From NCBI RefSeq assembly GCF_017794765.1, contig NZ_CP051236.1, forward strand, positions 2,595,987-2,659,986: 64,000 nt of DNA, in the 5' to 3' direction. The position numbers and the translations under genes are program-made. A model generated the notes under the pieces. The model was not told the origin of the DNA and searched no databases. It worked only from the letters and a program-made list of their open reading frames with translations. Numbering within the stretch: the first letter of the stretch is position 1; every line of letters starts with the position of its first letter. Origin of the DNA: Nitratireductor sp. (GTDB taxonomy: Bacteria > Pseudomonadota > Alphaproteobacteria > Rhizobiales > Rhizobiaceae). This document shows, one piece after another, positions 20,106-29,511 of this stretch.

Positions 20106-21657
20106 GTCCTCCCCCAGCGTTGGCCGCCTGGTCTTGCATTCCCGAAATCTCACGCATGTAATTGTCGACTTCTGCCGCCTCCTCCGGCGTCAGCCGCAAA
20201 CCGCGCTTGGTTCTGCGCCAAAGCACATCCTCCCCACTGACCGCCCATTCATGAGCGGCCAGATAGCGCAATTCAGTTTCGTAAAGATCGACGCCGAAAT
20301 GCCGTCCGAGATCGCCCAGCGATTGAGCATCCCCGAGAATCTCTCGGGCACAGAGGCCGTAAAGCCTGACTAGCCGGGCCGCATGATGACGATCGAGAAA
20401 CGCGTAGTCGCGCAGCAGCGCTTCTACCTGCGCTTCATAACCGTCAAAAGCGAACTCGCCACCCGGTAGCGTGGCCGAATGGGTCCATGGTCGACCTTTT
20501 GCGCCGATGGATTCGGCGATTTTCTCCAGCGCAGATTCAGCCAGCTTGCGATAAGTCGTTATCTTGCCGCCGAACACATGCACCATGGGCGCCCCACCCC
20601 GCGCAGTCTCCGATTTCAGCACATAATCCCGCGTAGCTTCCTGCGCTTTCGAGGCGCCGTCATCAAACAGCGGACGCACGCCGGAATACGTCCACACGAT
20701 ATCGTCGCGTCTTACCGGTTCGGCAAAATACTCGCTGGCGGCAGCGCACAGATAATCGATCTCGCTGTCGCTGATCGCGACCTCCCTGGGGTCGCCTTCA
20801 TAGTCCTGATCGGTGGTACCAATGAGCGTGAATTCGCCCTCATAGGGTATGGCAAAGATGATCCGCCCATCGGCGTTCTGGAAGAAATAGGCGCGAGGAT
20901 CGTCGAACTTTCCCCGAACAACGATGTGACTGCCCTTCACCAGACGCACATTTTGAACGTCATTCTGACCGAGCACCCCCGAAATGACATGATCGACCCA
21001 CGGGCCGGCGGCATTGACGAGGTAGCGCGCACGCACTGTTTCTTTCTCACCCGTCAAAAGGTTCTGAATCCGGATTTTCCAGATACCGTTTTCGTCTTCT
21101 GCTGAAACCACGCGTGTGCGCACCCGCACATCGGCACCCCGGTCGGCAGCGTCCCGGGCATTGAGTACGACAAAGCGGGCATCGTTGACCCAGCAATCGG
21201 AATACTCGAACGCCCGGCGATAGGACTCTTTTAGCGGCTCTCCGGCCGCATCGGTGCGCATGTCGAGCGTGCGGGTCTTGGGAAGCAGCTTCCTTCCGCC
21301 GATATGATCATAGATAAAAAGCCCGATGCGGATGAGCCAGGCCGGCCGCAGGCCCTTGTGCAAGGGCAGAACGAAACGCATGGGCCAGATGATGTGCGGC
21401 GCGTTGCGCCACAGTATCTCACGCTCCATCAGAGCTTCGCGAACGAGACGAAACTCGTAATATTCGAGATAGCGCAGCCCGCCGTGAATGAGCTTGGTAG
21501 AGCCTGATGAGGTCCCGCTCGCCAGGTCGTTCATTTCCGCCAGAAACACGGAGTACCCACGCCCGACAGCATCGCGGGCGATGCCGCATCCATTGATCCC
21601 GCCGCCAATGACGAACACGTCGAAAATCTCGGAACGGGCGAACTTGGAAGCGGGCAC
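20098..21657 (-). CDS. glpD: glycerol-3-phosphate dehydrogenase, FAD-dependent
   Basis: A 519-residue membrane-associated flavoenzyme that oxidises sn-glycerol 3-phosphate to dihydroxyacetone phosphate and passes electrons to quinone. The FAD-binding dinucleotide motif VIGGGINGCGIARDAVGRG lies near the N-terminus. SGTSSGSTKLIHGGLRYLEYYEFRLVREAL and NAAGPWVDHV are family hallmarks. I chose the GTG at 21657 because GGGGAG lies six bases upstream of it; an in-frame GTG at 21684 is the alternative and would add nine residues. It follows glpR by about 100 bases that hold a candidate operator, and overlaps glpS. Confidence 0.95.
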   Translation of the reverse strand: MPASKFARSEIFDVFVIGGGINGCGIARDAVGRGYSVFLAEMNDLASGTSSGSTKLIHGGLRYLEYYEFRLVREALMEREILWRNAPHIIWPMRFVLPLHKGLRPAWLIRIGLFIYDHIGGRKLLPKTRTLDMRTDAAGEPLKESYRRAFEYSDCWVNDARFVVLNARDAADRGADVRVRTRVVSAEDENGIWKIRIQNLLTGEKETVRARYLVNAAGPWVDHVISGVLGQNDVQNVRLVKGSHIVVRGKFDDPRAYFFQNADGRIIFAIPYEGEFTLIGTTDQDYEGDPREVAISDSEIDYLCAAASEYFAEPVRRDDIVWTYSGVRPLFDDGASKAQEATRDYVLKSETARGGAPMVHVFGGKITTYRKLAESALEKIAESIGAKGRPWTHSATLPGGEFAFDGYEAQVEALLRDYAFLDRHHAARLVRLYGLCAREILGDAQSLGDLGRHFGVDLYETELRYLAAHEWAVSGEDVLWRRTKRGLRLTPEEAAEVDNYMREISGMQDQAANAGGGHA

Positions 21658-21718
21658 GCGTTTCTCCCCTGCCTCTCGGATCACAGGAAACTTTCCTGCC
21701 TTGGAGATAAAAGAATTA

Positions 21719-21761
21719 TTTCGAAAGAAAAATGAATGTCAAACGAAAATCATTATTCGTT
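21719..21761 (-). promoter_or_regulatory. candidate GlpR operator between glpR and glpD
   Basis: An AT-rich block in otherwise GC-rich DNA. It contains AACGAA (21742-21747) and its inverted copy TTCGTT (21756-21761), separated by 8 bases, plus a palindromic TTTCGAAA (21719-21726). TTCG/CGAA half-sites are typical of GlpR-type DeoR repressors. The right arm overlaps the glpR stop codon, so glpD onward may have its own GlpR-controlled promoter. Confidence 0.6.
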
Positions 21762-22533
21762 AACATTCTGTCTCGATCAACCGGACACCCACCTCTTCGC
21801 AGAGCCCCCGCATGGCCGGCAGAGGGCAACGGTCCGTGATGAATGTGTCGACCTGGGACAAGTGACCGATCCGAACCGGCGCACCACGTTCGAACTTGGT
21901 GGAATCCGAAACCAGGATCACGTGCCGCGCATTGGCGATGATGGCCTGCGCCACCTTCACCTCGCGAAAATCGAAATCGTAGAGCGCGCCATCCGGATCG
22001 ATGGAAGAGACACCAATGACCGCGTAGTCGACCTTGAACTGACGGATGAAATCAACCGCAGCTTCGCCAACGATCCCGCCATCCGATCCGCGCACCACAC
22101 CACCGGCAATGATGACTTCGAACGAAGGAAAAACCCGCATCCTATTGGCAACATTTATATTATTTGTGATGACCATGAGACCTTCATGATCAAGAAGCGC
22201 ATCACTTACGGCCTCAGTGGTGGTACCGATATTCACAAAAAGCGACGCTCTGTCGGGGATGATCCGCGCCGCTGCCTGGCCTATCGCCCGTTTTTCCTCC
22301 GAGGCGATTTTGCGCCGCGCTTCATATTCCATGTTTTCTATCCCGGAAGGCAGGAGGGCTCCGCCGTGAATCCGGGTCAGGAGGCGTCGATCGCAAAGCT
22401 CGTTGAGATCACGCCGTATCGTCTGCGGTGTCACACCGAATTGTTCGGCTAAATCGTCGACCAGAACGCGGCCATGCTCCTTTGCCTGCTCGAGGATTTC
22501 TGCCAGCCGTGGCGTCAAGAAGGAAGGGTTCAT
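21760..22533 (-). CDS. glpR: DeoR family transcriptional repressor GlpR
   Basis: A 257-residue DeoR regulator. The N-terminal winged helix-turn-helix (about residues 22-46: VLVDDLAEQFGVTPQTIRRDLNEL, then RRLLTRIHGGAL) binds DNA. The C-terminal sugar-phosphate sensor domain has NIGTTTEAV and GVSSIDPDGALYDFDFREV, as in GlpR-type proteins that sense glycerol 3-phosphate. It is the first gene of the glycerol operon, and inverted TTCGTT/AACGAA repeats lie both just upstream of it and between it and glpD, which suggests autoregulation. Confidence 0.92.
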   Translation of the reverse strand: MNPSFLTPRLAEILEQAKEHGRVLVDDLAEQFGVTPQTIRRDLNELCDRRLLTRIHGGALLPSGIENMEYEARRKIASEEKRAIGQAAARIIPDRASLFVNIGTTTEAVSDALLDHEGLMVITNNINVANRMRVFPSFEVIIAGGVVRGSDGGIVGEAAVDFIRQFKVDYAVIGVSSIDPDGALYDFDFREVKVAQAIIANARHVILVSDSTKFERGAPVRIGHLSQVDTFITDRCPLPAMRGLCEEVGVRLIETEC

Positions 22534-22546
22534 CGGGATCTCAATG

Positions 22547-22577
22547 TTCGTTTTGGCAATTTAATTCTAAAAACGAA
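22547..22577. promoter_or_regulatory. candidate GlpR operator upstream of glpR
   Basis: TTCGTTTT (22547-22554) and its exact inverted copy AAAACGAA (22570-22577) flank a 15-base AT-rich spacer, 14 bases upstream of the glpR start. The half-sites are the same as in the glpR-glpD gap but point the other way. The DUF4864 gene diverges 173 bases further on and could also be affected. Confidence 0.6.
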
Positions 22578-22750
22578 AATAGAGCAAGGTCTCTGCGACC
22601 CCAATCGCCCCCAAAACACATTGCAGTCATAGCGGCCGTCATCACGCGTGAAACCATTCCCGCGCGCACCTCGTGACTTCAAACCGGACTGAAATGCGGG
22701 ACTGTCTCAATGAAAAAGTCGGTCACGCTCAGAAATGGGAGAACCGCAAA

Positions 22751-23167
22751 ATGAAAAACTTTCTGCCGACCATCACGCTGACACTGCTTGCACCTGTTTT
22801 CGCTTTCGCAGGCGAAGCAGAAATCCGCGCGGCGCAATCCTCCATCAGAAACCAGATCGAAGCCTTTCGGGCCGGCGACGATGCGCGGGCCTACACCTAT
22901 GCCGCACCGAATATCAGGGAGCTCTTTCCGACGGTCGACCGGTTCATGGAGATGGTCACACGTGGCTATCAACCGGTCTACCGTCCCCGCAGCTTAACTT
23001 TCGGCAAAGCGATCGAACCGGATGCAACAACCGTTGTCCAGCGCGTACTGACGACCGGCCCGAACGGCAAAAGCCATGAGGCAGTCTACACATTGAAACG
23101 ACAGCCCGACGGCACCTATCGGATCTCAGCTGTCAGCTTGAGAGAGGCAGCAGACTTCGCGATCTGA
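22751..23167 (+). CDS. DUF4864 domain protein, exported
   Basis: A 138-residue protein with a signal peptide (MKNFLPTITLTLLAPVFAFAG, then EAEIRAAQSSIRNQIEAF). The remainder matches the DUF4864 pattern: QIEAFRAGDDARAYTYAAPNIRELFPTVDRFMEMV, then VYTLKRQPDGTYRISAVSL. The fold resembles NTF2/SnoaL-like small proteins; no function is known. The ATG at 22751 has GGGAG nine bases upstream. It is divergent from glpR and convergent with the Anbu gene. Confidence 0.8.
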   Translation: MKNFLPTITLTLLAPVFAFAGEAEIRAAQSSIRNQIEAFRAGDDARAYTYAAPNIRELFPTVDRFMEMVTRGYQPVYRPRSLTFGKAIEPDATTVVQRVLTTGPNGKSHEAVYTLKRQPDGTYRISAVSLREAADFAI

Positions 23168-23202
23168 CGTGCGCAAAAACATGAGCCGGGTTGCCGGACA
23201 CG

Positions 23203-23931
23203 TTAGCGCTTGAAATCAGGGAGACTCTTGAAAGCCCTCTTCAAAGCGTCGGACCAGCCCTCCGAGATTTCCCGCAGATAGGGATCGTCGGCTTCGATAC
23301 GCTTTTCGTAGCCGATGCGGAATGTGTCGTTCTTATAGTATAAAAGATCGATTGGCAGGCCGACGGACAGGTTGGACTTCAGCGTGGAATCGAAGGAAAC
23401 CAACAGGAGCTTCACCGTTTCCTCCAGGCTCATGGCCGGATCGAACGCACGCACCAGAATGGGTTTGCCATATTTGGTCTCGCCAATCTGGAAGAACGGC
23501 GTATCGGCGCTCACCTCGATGAAATTCCCCTCCGGGTAAATCAGGAACAGGCGCGGTGCCATGCCGCGGATCTGGCCGCCGAGGATGAAGGAGGCACCGA
23601 AAGCGTCAGCACTCTGTCCGACGGGCGCCGACTGACGGATAACTTCCTTAACCGTATCACCGACCAGACGGGCCGCCTGATACATGGACGGCGTTTCGAT
23701 CATGGACGGGGTTCGTTCATCGGGCGCCTTGGTGCGCTCGTCGAGCAGGCTGACCACGGCCTGCGTGGTTGCCAGATTACCCGCCGAAAGCAGCACCAAA
23801 ACGCGGTCGTCCGGCTTTTGCCAGCAATGCATCTTGCGAAAGGTGGAAATGTTGTCCACGCCGGCATTCGTCCGCGTGTCCGACATGAACACCAGGCCAT
23901 GCTGCGTTTTCAGCCCGACGCAATAGGTCAT
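23203..23931 (-). CDS. proteasome-type peptidase Anbu
   Basis: A 242-residue Ntn-hydrolase of the Anbu (ancestral beta-subunit) family, COG3484. After Met removal the catalytic Thr1 is exposed (MTYCVGLKT). Asp17 (MSDTRTNAG) and Lys32 (FRKMHC) supply the other proteasome active-site positions, and LLSAGNLATTQAVV is the SAGN-type motif. Anbu forms open helical or lock-washer assemblies in published work, and its substrate is unresolved. It is the last gene of a four-gene operon with an ATP-grasp enzyme, an alpha-E protein and a transglutaminase (35-base gap), the association usually seen for Anbu. Confidence 0.93.
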   Translation of the reverse strand: MTYCVGLKTQHGLVFMSDTRTNAGVDNISTFRKMHCWQKPDDRVLVLLSAGNLATTQAVVSLLDERTKAPDERTPSMIETPSMYQAARLVGDTVKEVIRQSAPVGQSADAFGASFILGGQIRGMAPRLFLIYPEGNFIEVSADTPFFQIGETKYGKPILVRAFDPAMSLEETVKLLLVSFDSTLKSNLSVGLPIDLLYYKNDTFRIGYEKRIEADDPYLREISEGWSDALKRAFKSLPDFKR

Positions 23932-23966
23932 CTGGACCGTGCCTCATTCAGATTCGTTCAGAAAGA

Positions 23967-24761
23967 CTACTGCTCCACCGTGATCTGAACCGCAAGCTCT
24001 TCCTGAGCCTGGCCGATCCGGATCCCCATCACAGGCATCGCATCGCGGTAGTCACGGCCCGTAGCAACGCGGACATAACGGTCGTCTGCCGAAATTCCGT
24101 TGGAGCAGTCAAAGGCCACCCACCCGAGCCCCTCTAGATGCGCCTCGGCCCAGGCGTGGCTCGCGGCCTGATCATCACTGTCATCCATCCGCAGATACCC
24201 GCTTACATACCGCGCCGGAAAGCCCATCAGTCGAGCAGACGTCAGAAAAATATGCGTATGATCCTGGCAGACGCCTTCACCATTTTCGATTGCATCCTCC
24301 GCCGTGGTGGCTGCATCCGTCACCCCGACCCGATAGGCAACACGCTCGCGCACCTCACTCATAAGCGCGTGCAGACGTTCTACATCCGTGGCGCCTGTGA
24401 TATCCCGCACGAGTGCTGATACGCCACGTCCAACTGTGCAAAGGGCGGTCTGCTGCTCAAATAGCCATAGCGGAGCGAGCCCCTGGTGTTTGCCCGTGAC
24501 GCCTGCAGTGTCACGGGTTTCCACGACACCCGATGCTTCGAGCGTAATCGTGTTCTGCCCGCCTTCTATGCTCACCAGCCGCGTGTCATTCCCGAACCCG
24601 TCGATGAATTGCGCTTCCTGTGTTGCGCCTTCAGTATTCAGCGACCACTCGAGCACGTCCTGGGTCGGGCCACTTTGAGGGCACAACCGAAGGCGCTGCA
24701 ACGCATAGGAAAGAGGCGCATCATAGCGATATTCCGTGCGGTGCGTGATTTTCAGACGCAT
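23967..24761 (-). CDS. transglutaminase-like cysteine protease, Anbu-operon type
   Basis: A 264-residue protein with an N-terminal bacterial transglutaminase-like beta domain (MRLKITHRTEYRYDAPLSYALQRLRLCP) and a papain-like catalytic core. The triad is visible: Cys165 in GEGVCQDHTH, His202 in SHAWAEAHL and Asp218 in GWVAFDCSNG. Such enzymes are predicted to cleave or transfer amide bonds; the substrate is unknown. I chose the ATG at 24761 because the conserved N-terminus starts there. It is 10 bases after the alpha-E gene. Confidence 0.93.
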   Translation of the reverse strand: MRLKITHRTEYRYDAPLSYALQRLRLCPQSGPTQDVLEWSLNTEGATQEAQFIDGFGNDTRLVSIEGGQNTITLEASGVVETRDTAGVTGKHQGLAPLWLFEQQTALCTVGRGVSALVRDITGATDVERLHALMSEVRERVAYRVGVTDAATTAEDAIENGEGVCQDHTHIFLTSARLMGFPARYVSGYLRMDDSDDQAASHAWAEAHLEGLGWVAFDCSNGISADDRYVRVATGRDYRDAMPVMGIRIGQAQEELAVQITVEQ

Positions 24762-24771
24762 CGGACTGCCC

Positions 24772-25713
24772 TCAGTAGAAGCGGAAATCTGTCGCGATCT
24801 GATTGCCCAAAGCGGCATTATCGCGGATGAAATCGCTCAGGAATTCGTGCAAGCCTTCATCGAATATATCCGAAACTGCGGCCGTTTTCAGTTTCTCGTA
24901 CTTGGCATCAGCCATCTCGTTGCAACGTTGTCGCACACCATATTCATCTGCCAGATAGCCCAAAGAATCGCAGATTTGCCGGTAACAAAACGCCAGGGAG
25001 CGCGGCATACGCCGGTTCAATATCAGATAATCGGCGATGTTCGCCGGATTGAAATCGCCTTCATGGGTCCAGCGGTATGACCGCAAGGCAGAAACCGAAC
25101 GCAAGATCGTTTGCCACTGGATGTTATCGAGTGGGGAACCGACCCAAGCAGCTGATGGCAGCAGCACATAGTATTTGACATCGAGTATGCGGGAAGTGTT
25201 GTCGGCGCGTTCGATCATCGTACCCATTTGCGCGAAATCGAAGATCTCGTTGCGCAACATGGTGCCCTGAAATGCACCGCGTATAAGTGCGGTTTCGCGT
25301 TTGACCGCATCGAGAACGGCAGGCAGGTCCTGCTCGTCCACTCGGCGCTTTAGCATGCGATGCATGGCCATCCACGCTTCGTTGACACTCTCCCAAGTTT
25401 CCCGCGTCAGTGCGGTTCTCACCATCCGTGCATTCATGCGCGCCGTATCCATGCAGGACAGTACGCTCGAAGGGTTCGCCGTGTCCCGGAGCAGGAAATT
25501 TGTAACCGTGGCCGTATCGAACGTATCATTGTCCTGTTCGAACAAATCACGCACACCAGCGCTCGTGAGAACCGAGGCCCATTCGTCGGATGAGGCGCTT
25601 GTCTGCGTCAACGCCAGCCTCAGCCCGGTGTCGACCAGACGCGCCATATTCTCCGCCCGCTCGATGTAACGGGCCATCCAGTAAAGACCGTTGGCTGAAC
25701 GTCCAAGAAGCAT
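24772..25713 (-). CDS. alpha-E domain protein (DUF403)
   Basis: A 313-residue all-helical protein. The N-terminal MLLGRSANGLYWMARYIERAENMARLVDTGLRL and the repeated ER(A/T)(D/E)N-type motif (MIERADNTSRILDVKYYVLLP) identify the alpha-E family (COG2307). The family accompanies circularly permuted ATP-grasp proteins and may be a partner or scaffold; no catalytic activity is established. It follows the ATP-grasp gene by 11 bases. Confidence 0.93.
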   Translation of the reverse strand: MLLGRSANGLYWMARYIERAENMARLVDTGLRLALTQTSASSDEWASVLTSAGVRDLFEQDNDTFDTATVTNFLLRDTANPSSVLSCMDTARMNARMVRTALTRETWESVNEAWMAMHRMLKRRVDEQDLPAVLDAVKRETALIRGAFQGTMLRNEIFDFAQMGTMIERADNTSRILDVKYYVLLPSAAWVGSPLDNIQWQTILRSVSALRSYRWTHEGDFNPANIADYLILNRRMPRSLAFCYRQICDSLGYLADEYGVRQRCNEMADAKYEKLKTAAVSDIFDEGLHEFLSDFIRDNAALGNQIATDFRFY

Positions 25714-25724
25714 GTCAGCGCGCC

Positions 25725-27134
25725 CTAATCATCGAGAACCCAGGTATCCTTGGTGCCACCCCCTTGGGAGGAGTTGACCACGAGTGATCCCTTCTTCAAT
25801 GCCACTCTCGTAAGTCCACCCGGTACGATCCGTATGCGATCCGACACGAGGACGAAGGGACGCAGATCCACATGGCGTGGCGCCAGCCCCTTGCTGGTCA
25901 GGATCGGACAGGTGGAGAGCGACAGCGTCGGCTGGGCGATGTAGTTTTTCGGGCGGGCCTTCAGTTTCTTTGCAAAAGCCGTCCTCTCCTTCTTCGAGGC
26001 CGCCGGTCCCACGAGCATGCCGTAACCACCGGATCCGTGGACTTCCTTGACCACCAGTTCGTCAAGATGCTCCAGAACATAAGCAAGGCTGTCCGGCTCT
26101 GAGCAGCGCCAGGTGGGCACATTGGGCAAAATCGCCTTGCGCCCTGTATAAAACTCCACAATATCGGGCATATAGGAATAGATCGCCTTGTCGTCGCATA
26201 TCCCGGTCCCCGGAGCATTCGCAATGGTGATCTTGCCGGCGCGATAGACATCCATGATGCCCGGCACACCAAGGACCGAATCCGGCCGGAAGGTCAGCGG
26301 GTCGAGATAGTCGTCGTCAATCCTGCGATAGAGAACATCAATACGCCTGTAGCCCTGTGTGGTCCGCATGGCCACATGGCCGTCCACCACGCGGAGATCC
26401 GATCCCTCCACCAGTTCCACGCCCATCTGGTCGGCGAGGAAAGCGTGCTCGAAATAGGCTGAATTGAAGCTACCGGGCGTCAGAACGGCAATGGTAGGCT
26501 TTCCATCGCAAAGTTCCGGTTTAACGCAGGCGAGAGAATCGCGCAGGAGCTGCGGGTAGTTCTCAACCGGCCTCACCTTCACCTGCTGAAACAGCTCGGG
26601 AAAGAGCTGCATCATGGTCTCCCGGTTTTCCAGCATATAGGAGACCCCGGAAGGGGTGCGGGCATTGTCTTCCAGAACGAAGAAATCGTTTTCACCTGTG
26701 CGCACAATGTCGACACCGGTGATGTGGGTGTAGACCCCTCCAGGTGGTTTTACGCCGATCATTTCCGGCAAGAACGCCTCATTGCCGGAGATGATTTCGC
26801 GGGGTATGCGCCCCGCACGCAGAATTTCCTGTCGATGATAGATGTCTTCGAGAAACGCATTGAGCGCCTGAACACGCTGCTCGATACCCTGGACCAGCCG
26901 GCGCCATTCCTTGCCGGAAATTATGCGTGGAACAATGTCGAACGGGATCAGCCGCTCCGCCGCCTCCTGATCGCCATAAACTGCAAAGGTGATACCGGTT
27001 CTGCGGAAAACCCGTTCCGCGTCGCCCGCCTTCTGCTTCAGGCGTTTGGCATCCTGCCGGTCAAACCAGCTCTGGTAATCTTCGTAGGGATCTCGGGCCT
27101 GGCCCCCCAGGCGCATCTCGTCAAATGGCGTCAA
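25725..27134 (-). CDS. circularly permuted ATP-grasp type 2 protein
   Basis: A 469-residue protein of the COG2308 family (DUF404/DUF407, circularly permuted ATP-grasp). Characteristic segments are FDIVPRIISGKEWRRLVQGIEQRVQALNAFLEDIY, DIVRTGENDFFVLEDNARTPSGVSYMLENRE, NAPGTGICDDKAIYSYMPDIVEFYTG and VVKEVHGSGGYGMLVGP. ATP-grasp enzymes join a carboxylate to an amine, so an amidoligase or peptide-ligase role is predicted; the substrates are unknown. It is the first gene of the ATP-grasp/alpha-E/transglutaminase/Anbu operon. Confidence 0.94.
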   Translation of the reverse strand: MTPFDEMRLGGQARDPYEDYQSWFDRQDAKRLKQKAGDAERVFRRTGITFAVYGDQEAAERLIPFDIVPRIISGKEWRRLVQGIEQRVQALNAFLEDIYHRQEILRAGRIPREIISGNEAFLPEMIGVKPPGGVYTHITGVDIVRTGENDFFVLEDNARTPSGVSYMLENRETMMQLFPELFQQVKVRPVENYPQLLRDSLACVKPELCDGKPTIAVLTPGSFNSAYFEHAFLADQMGVELVEGSDLRVVDGHVAMRTTQGYRRIDVLYRRIDDDYLDPLTFRPDSVLGVPGIMDVYRAGKITIANAPGTGICDDKAIYSYMPDIVEFYTGRKAILPNVPTWRCSEPDSLAYVLEHLDELVVKEVHGSGGYGMLVGPAASKKERTAFAKKLKARPKNYIAQPTLSLSTCPILTSKGLAPRHVDLRPFVLVSDRIRIVPGGLTRVALKKGSLVVNSSQGGGTKDTWVLDD

Positions 27135-27285
27135 GAAATGCTCCTCTCAGGAGTATTTCAGCGGGGAAGCCGGAAAAAAGCAAGTTGTTTCTAAATGTTA
27201 CGACAGCGGGAGCAGAGAACGGAAGACAATGCCCAATTCATACGCTGCAAATGGCCAGTCCTGCTCATTATCTGAGCAAACCTGT

Positions 27286-28416
27286 TCAAAGCGGCGGAAT
27301 ATCGCCTTCTTCCCAGGCCGTGCGGATTTCCGCTGATCGCTTGGCAAAGCGACCGGTTTCGATGGCGTCGCGGATATCCTGCATGAGAGACTGGTAGTAT
27401 GCGAGGTTGTTCCAGGTGAGCAACATGCCGGCAAGCGACTCTCCTGCTTTCACCAGATGATGAAGATAGGCACGCGAATAATCCCGCGCAGCCGGGCAAG
27501 CGCTCTCTTCATCCAGCGGACGCGTATCCTCGGCATGGCGGGCATTCTTGAGGTTGATCTTGCCGCGCCGTGTGTAGGCAAGTCCATGCCGCCCCGCACG
27601 GGTGGGCATCACGCAATCGAACATATCGATGCCGCGCGCAACCGATTTCAAGATGTCGTCTGGGGTTCCAACGCCCATCAGATAGCGCGGTTTTTCGACC
27701 GGTAGAACCGGACAGGTGGCCTCGAGCATCTCGAGCATGACCGCCTGCGGTTCACCCACGGCCAGCCCGCCGACGGCATAGCCTTTCAGATCCATTGCAG
27801 CGAGAGCCTTCGCCGAACGCTCGCGCAAATGTGGCTTGTCTCCACCCTGGACGATGCCGAACATCGCTTTGCCAGATTGATTACCGAACGCCGACTTGCA
27901 GCGTTCCGCCCAGCGCAGAGACAGCTCCATGGCGCGTTCGATTTCGGCGTCTTCCGCCGGCAATGCAACACATTCATCGAGCTGCATCTGGATGTCTGAG
28001 CCGAGCAAGCCCTGAATCTCGATCGAGCGCTCGGGCGACATTTCAAACACCTGGCCATCCACATGCGAGCGGAAGGTAACGCCTTTTTCGGTGATTTTAC
28101 GCAGGTCCGCCAACGACATGACCTGAAACCCGCCCGAATCCGTCAGGATGGGGTATGGCCAGCGCGCGAATTCGTGCAATCCACCAAGCCGCGCCATCCG
28201 CTCCGCACCCGGACGCAGCATAAGGTGGTACGTATTGCCGAGGATGATGTCCGCACCCAGGTCACGCACCTGATCCATATACATTGCCTTGACCGTGCCT
28301 GCGGTTCCCACCGGCATGAAGGCGGGGGTACGGATCGTACCGCGCGGCATGGAGATTTCGCCACGTCGGGCATCGCCATCCGTCGCCAGAAGGCGGAAGG
28401 TGAACTGGTCACTCAC
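27286..28416 (-). CDS. tgt: tRNA-guanine transglycosylase (zinc site reduced)
   Basis: A 376-residue Tgt, which exchanges guanine-34 for the queuosine precursor preQ1 in tRNAs with GUN anticodons. The catalytic and binding motifs are present: [39 protein letters not shown] and [13 protein letters not shown]. The usual zinc motif CxCx2C near the C-terminus is replaced by a sequence around 305-310 that keeps only Cys307 (SACPAA, then [11 protein letters not shown]). The gene starts inside the last 4 bases of queA (ATGA overlap), so the two queuosine genes are coupled. Confidence 0.96.
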   Translation of the reverse strand: MSDQFTFRLLATDGDARRGEISMPRGTIRTPAFMPVGTAGTVKAMYMDQVRDLGADIILGNTYHLMLRPGAERMARLGGLHEFARWPYPILTDSGGFQVMSLADLRKITEKGVTFRSHVDGQVFEMSPERSIEIQGLLGSDIQMQLDECVALPAEDAEIERAMELSLRWAERCKSAFGNQSGKAMFGIVQGGDKPHLRERSAKALAAMDLKGYAVGGLAVGEPQAVMLEMLEATCPVLPVEKPRYLMGVGTPDDILKSVARGIDMFDCVMPTRAGRHGLAYTRRGKINLKNARHAEDTRPLDEESACPAARDYSRAYLHHLVKAGESLAGMLLTWNNLAYYQSLMQDIRDAIETGRFAKRSAEIRTAWEEGDIPPL

Positions 28417-29489
28417 GACTGATCGTCCCTGAAAAGCAGGCTGGCATCACCATAGGAATAGAAGCGGTATTCATTGCGGATCGCATGATCATAGGCGCGC
28501 TTCATGGTCTCTGTTCCACAAAAGGCCGAAACGAGCATAAAAAGCGTCGAGCGCGGCAGATGAAAGTTCGTCATCAGGATATCAACCGTGCGGAAACGAT
28601 ATCCAGGCGTGATGAAGATGTCAGTCGCGCCTGACCATGCCTCAAGTGTCCCGGTGCGCTGTGACGCGCTTTCCAGGAGCCGCAACGAGGTGGTGCCTAC
28701 CGAAACAATGCGCCCGCCCCGTTGCCGGACCGCCTTCAAGGCTTCCGCCGTCTCGGCATCCACCTCACCCCATTCGGAGTGCATCTTGTGGTCGTCCGTA
28801 TCGTCAACCTTGACTGGGAGAAAGGTACCCGCTCCTACATGCAGGGTCACGAAATGGCGCTCGATCCCGGCTGTGTCCAGCGCCTGCATCAGTTCCGGGG
28901 TGAAATGGAGACCGGCCGTCGGTGCCGCAACCGCACCCTCTTCACGGGCATAAATCGTCTGGTAATCGACTTCATCGCGCTCGTCCTCTGCACGTTTGCC
29001 TGCGATATAGGGTGGCAGCGGCATGTAGCCCACAGCCGCGATCGCCTCGTCCAGAACCGGACCTGAGAAATCAAACACGAGGAGCGCTTCGCCCCCTTCG
29101 CCCTTTTCCGTTACTGTCGCTTCAAGCGTACCGAGGAAACAGCTTTCACCATCATGGCCAAACTGGATGCGCTCGCCTGCGTTCACGCGCTTTGCCGGCT
29201 TCAGGAATGCGCGCCAGCGATCCGGCCCTTCACGCATATGCAGCGTTGCCTCGATGCGCGCCTCGGTCTCCCCTCGCCGGCGAACACCACTGAGGCGGGC
29301 GGGAATGACCTTTGTGTCATTGAAAACCAGCGCATCGCCGGGCTGAAGTATTTCGGGAAGCTCCCGGACCACGTGATCGCTCAGGGCCCCGCCCTCGACC
29401 TTCAGAAGCCGTGCGGAATCGCGCGGACTGGCAGGTCGCAGCGCAATCCGCTCCTCCGGCAGCTCGAAATCAAAGATGTCTACACGCAT
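28413..29489 (-). CDS. queA: S-adenosylmethionine:tRNA ribosyltransferase-isomerase
   Basis: A 358-residue QueA, which transfers and rearranges the ribosyl part of S-adenosylmethionine onto preQ1 in tRNA to give epoxyqueuosine. Family features are [78 protein letters not shown] and [17 protein letters not shown]. It has the normal length. It is directly upstream of and overlapping tgt, and downstream of two cyclophilin genes. Confidence 0.97.
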   Translation of the reverse strand: MRVDIFDFELPEERIALRPASPRDSARLLKVEGGALSDHVVRELPEILQPGDALVFNDTKVIPARLSGVRRRGETEARIEATLHMREGPDRWRAFLKPAKRVNAGERIQFGHDGESCFLGTLEATVTEKGEGGEALLVFDFSGPVLDEAIAAVGYMPLPPYIAGKRAEDERDEVDYQTIYAREEGAVAAPTAGLHFTPELMQALDTAGIERHFVTLHVGAGTFLPVKVDDTDDHKMHSEWGEVDAETAEALKAVRQRGGRIVSVGTTSLRLLESASQRTGTLEAWSGATDIFITPGYRFRTVDILMTNFHLPRSTLFMLVSAFCGTETMKRAYDHAIRNEYRFYSYGDASLLFRDDQS

Positions 29490-29511
29490 CGCAAACCGGC
29501 CGGCAAACAGG

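Noticed and set aside
21658..21684. GTG at 21684 as the glpD start
   Set aside because: It has a poorer ribosome-binding site spacing than the GTG at 21657, which follows GGGGAG by six bases. I keep it only as an alternative.
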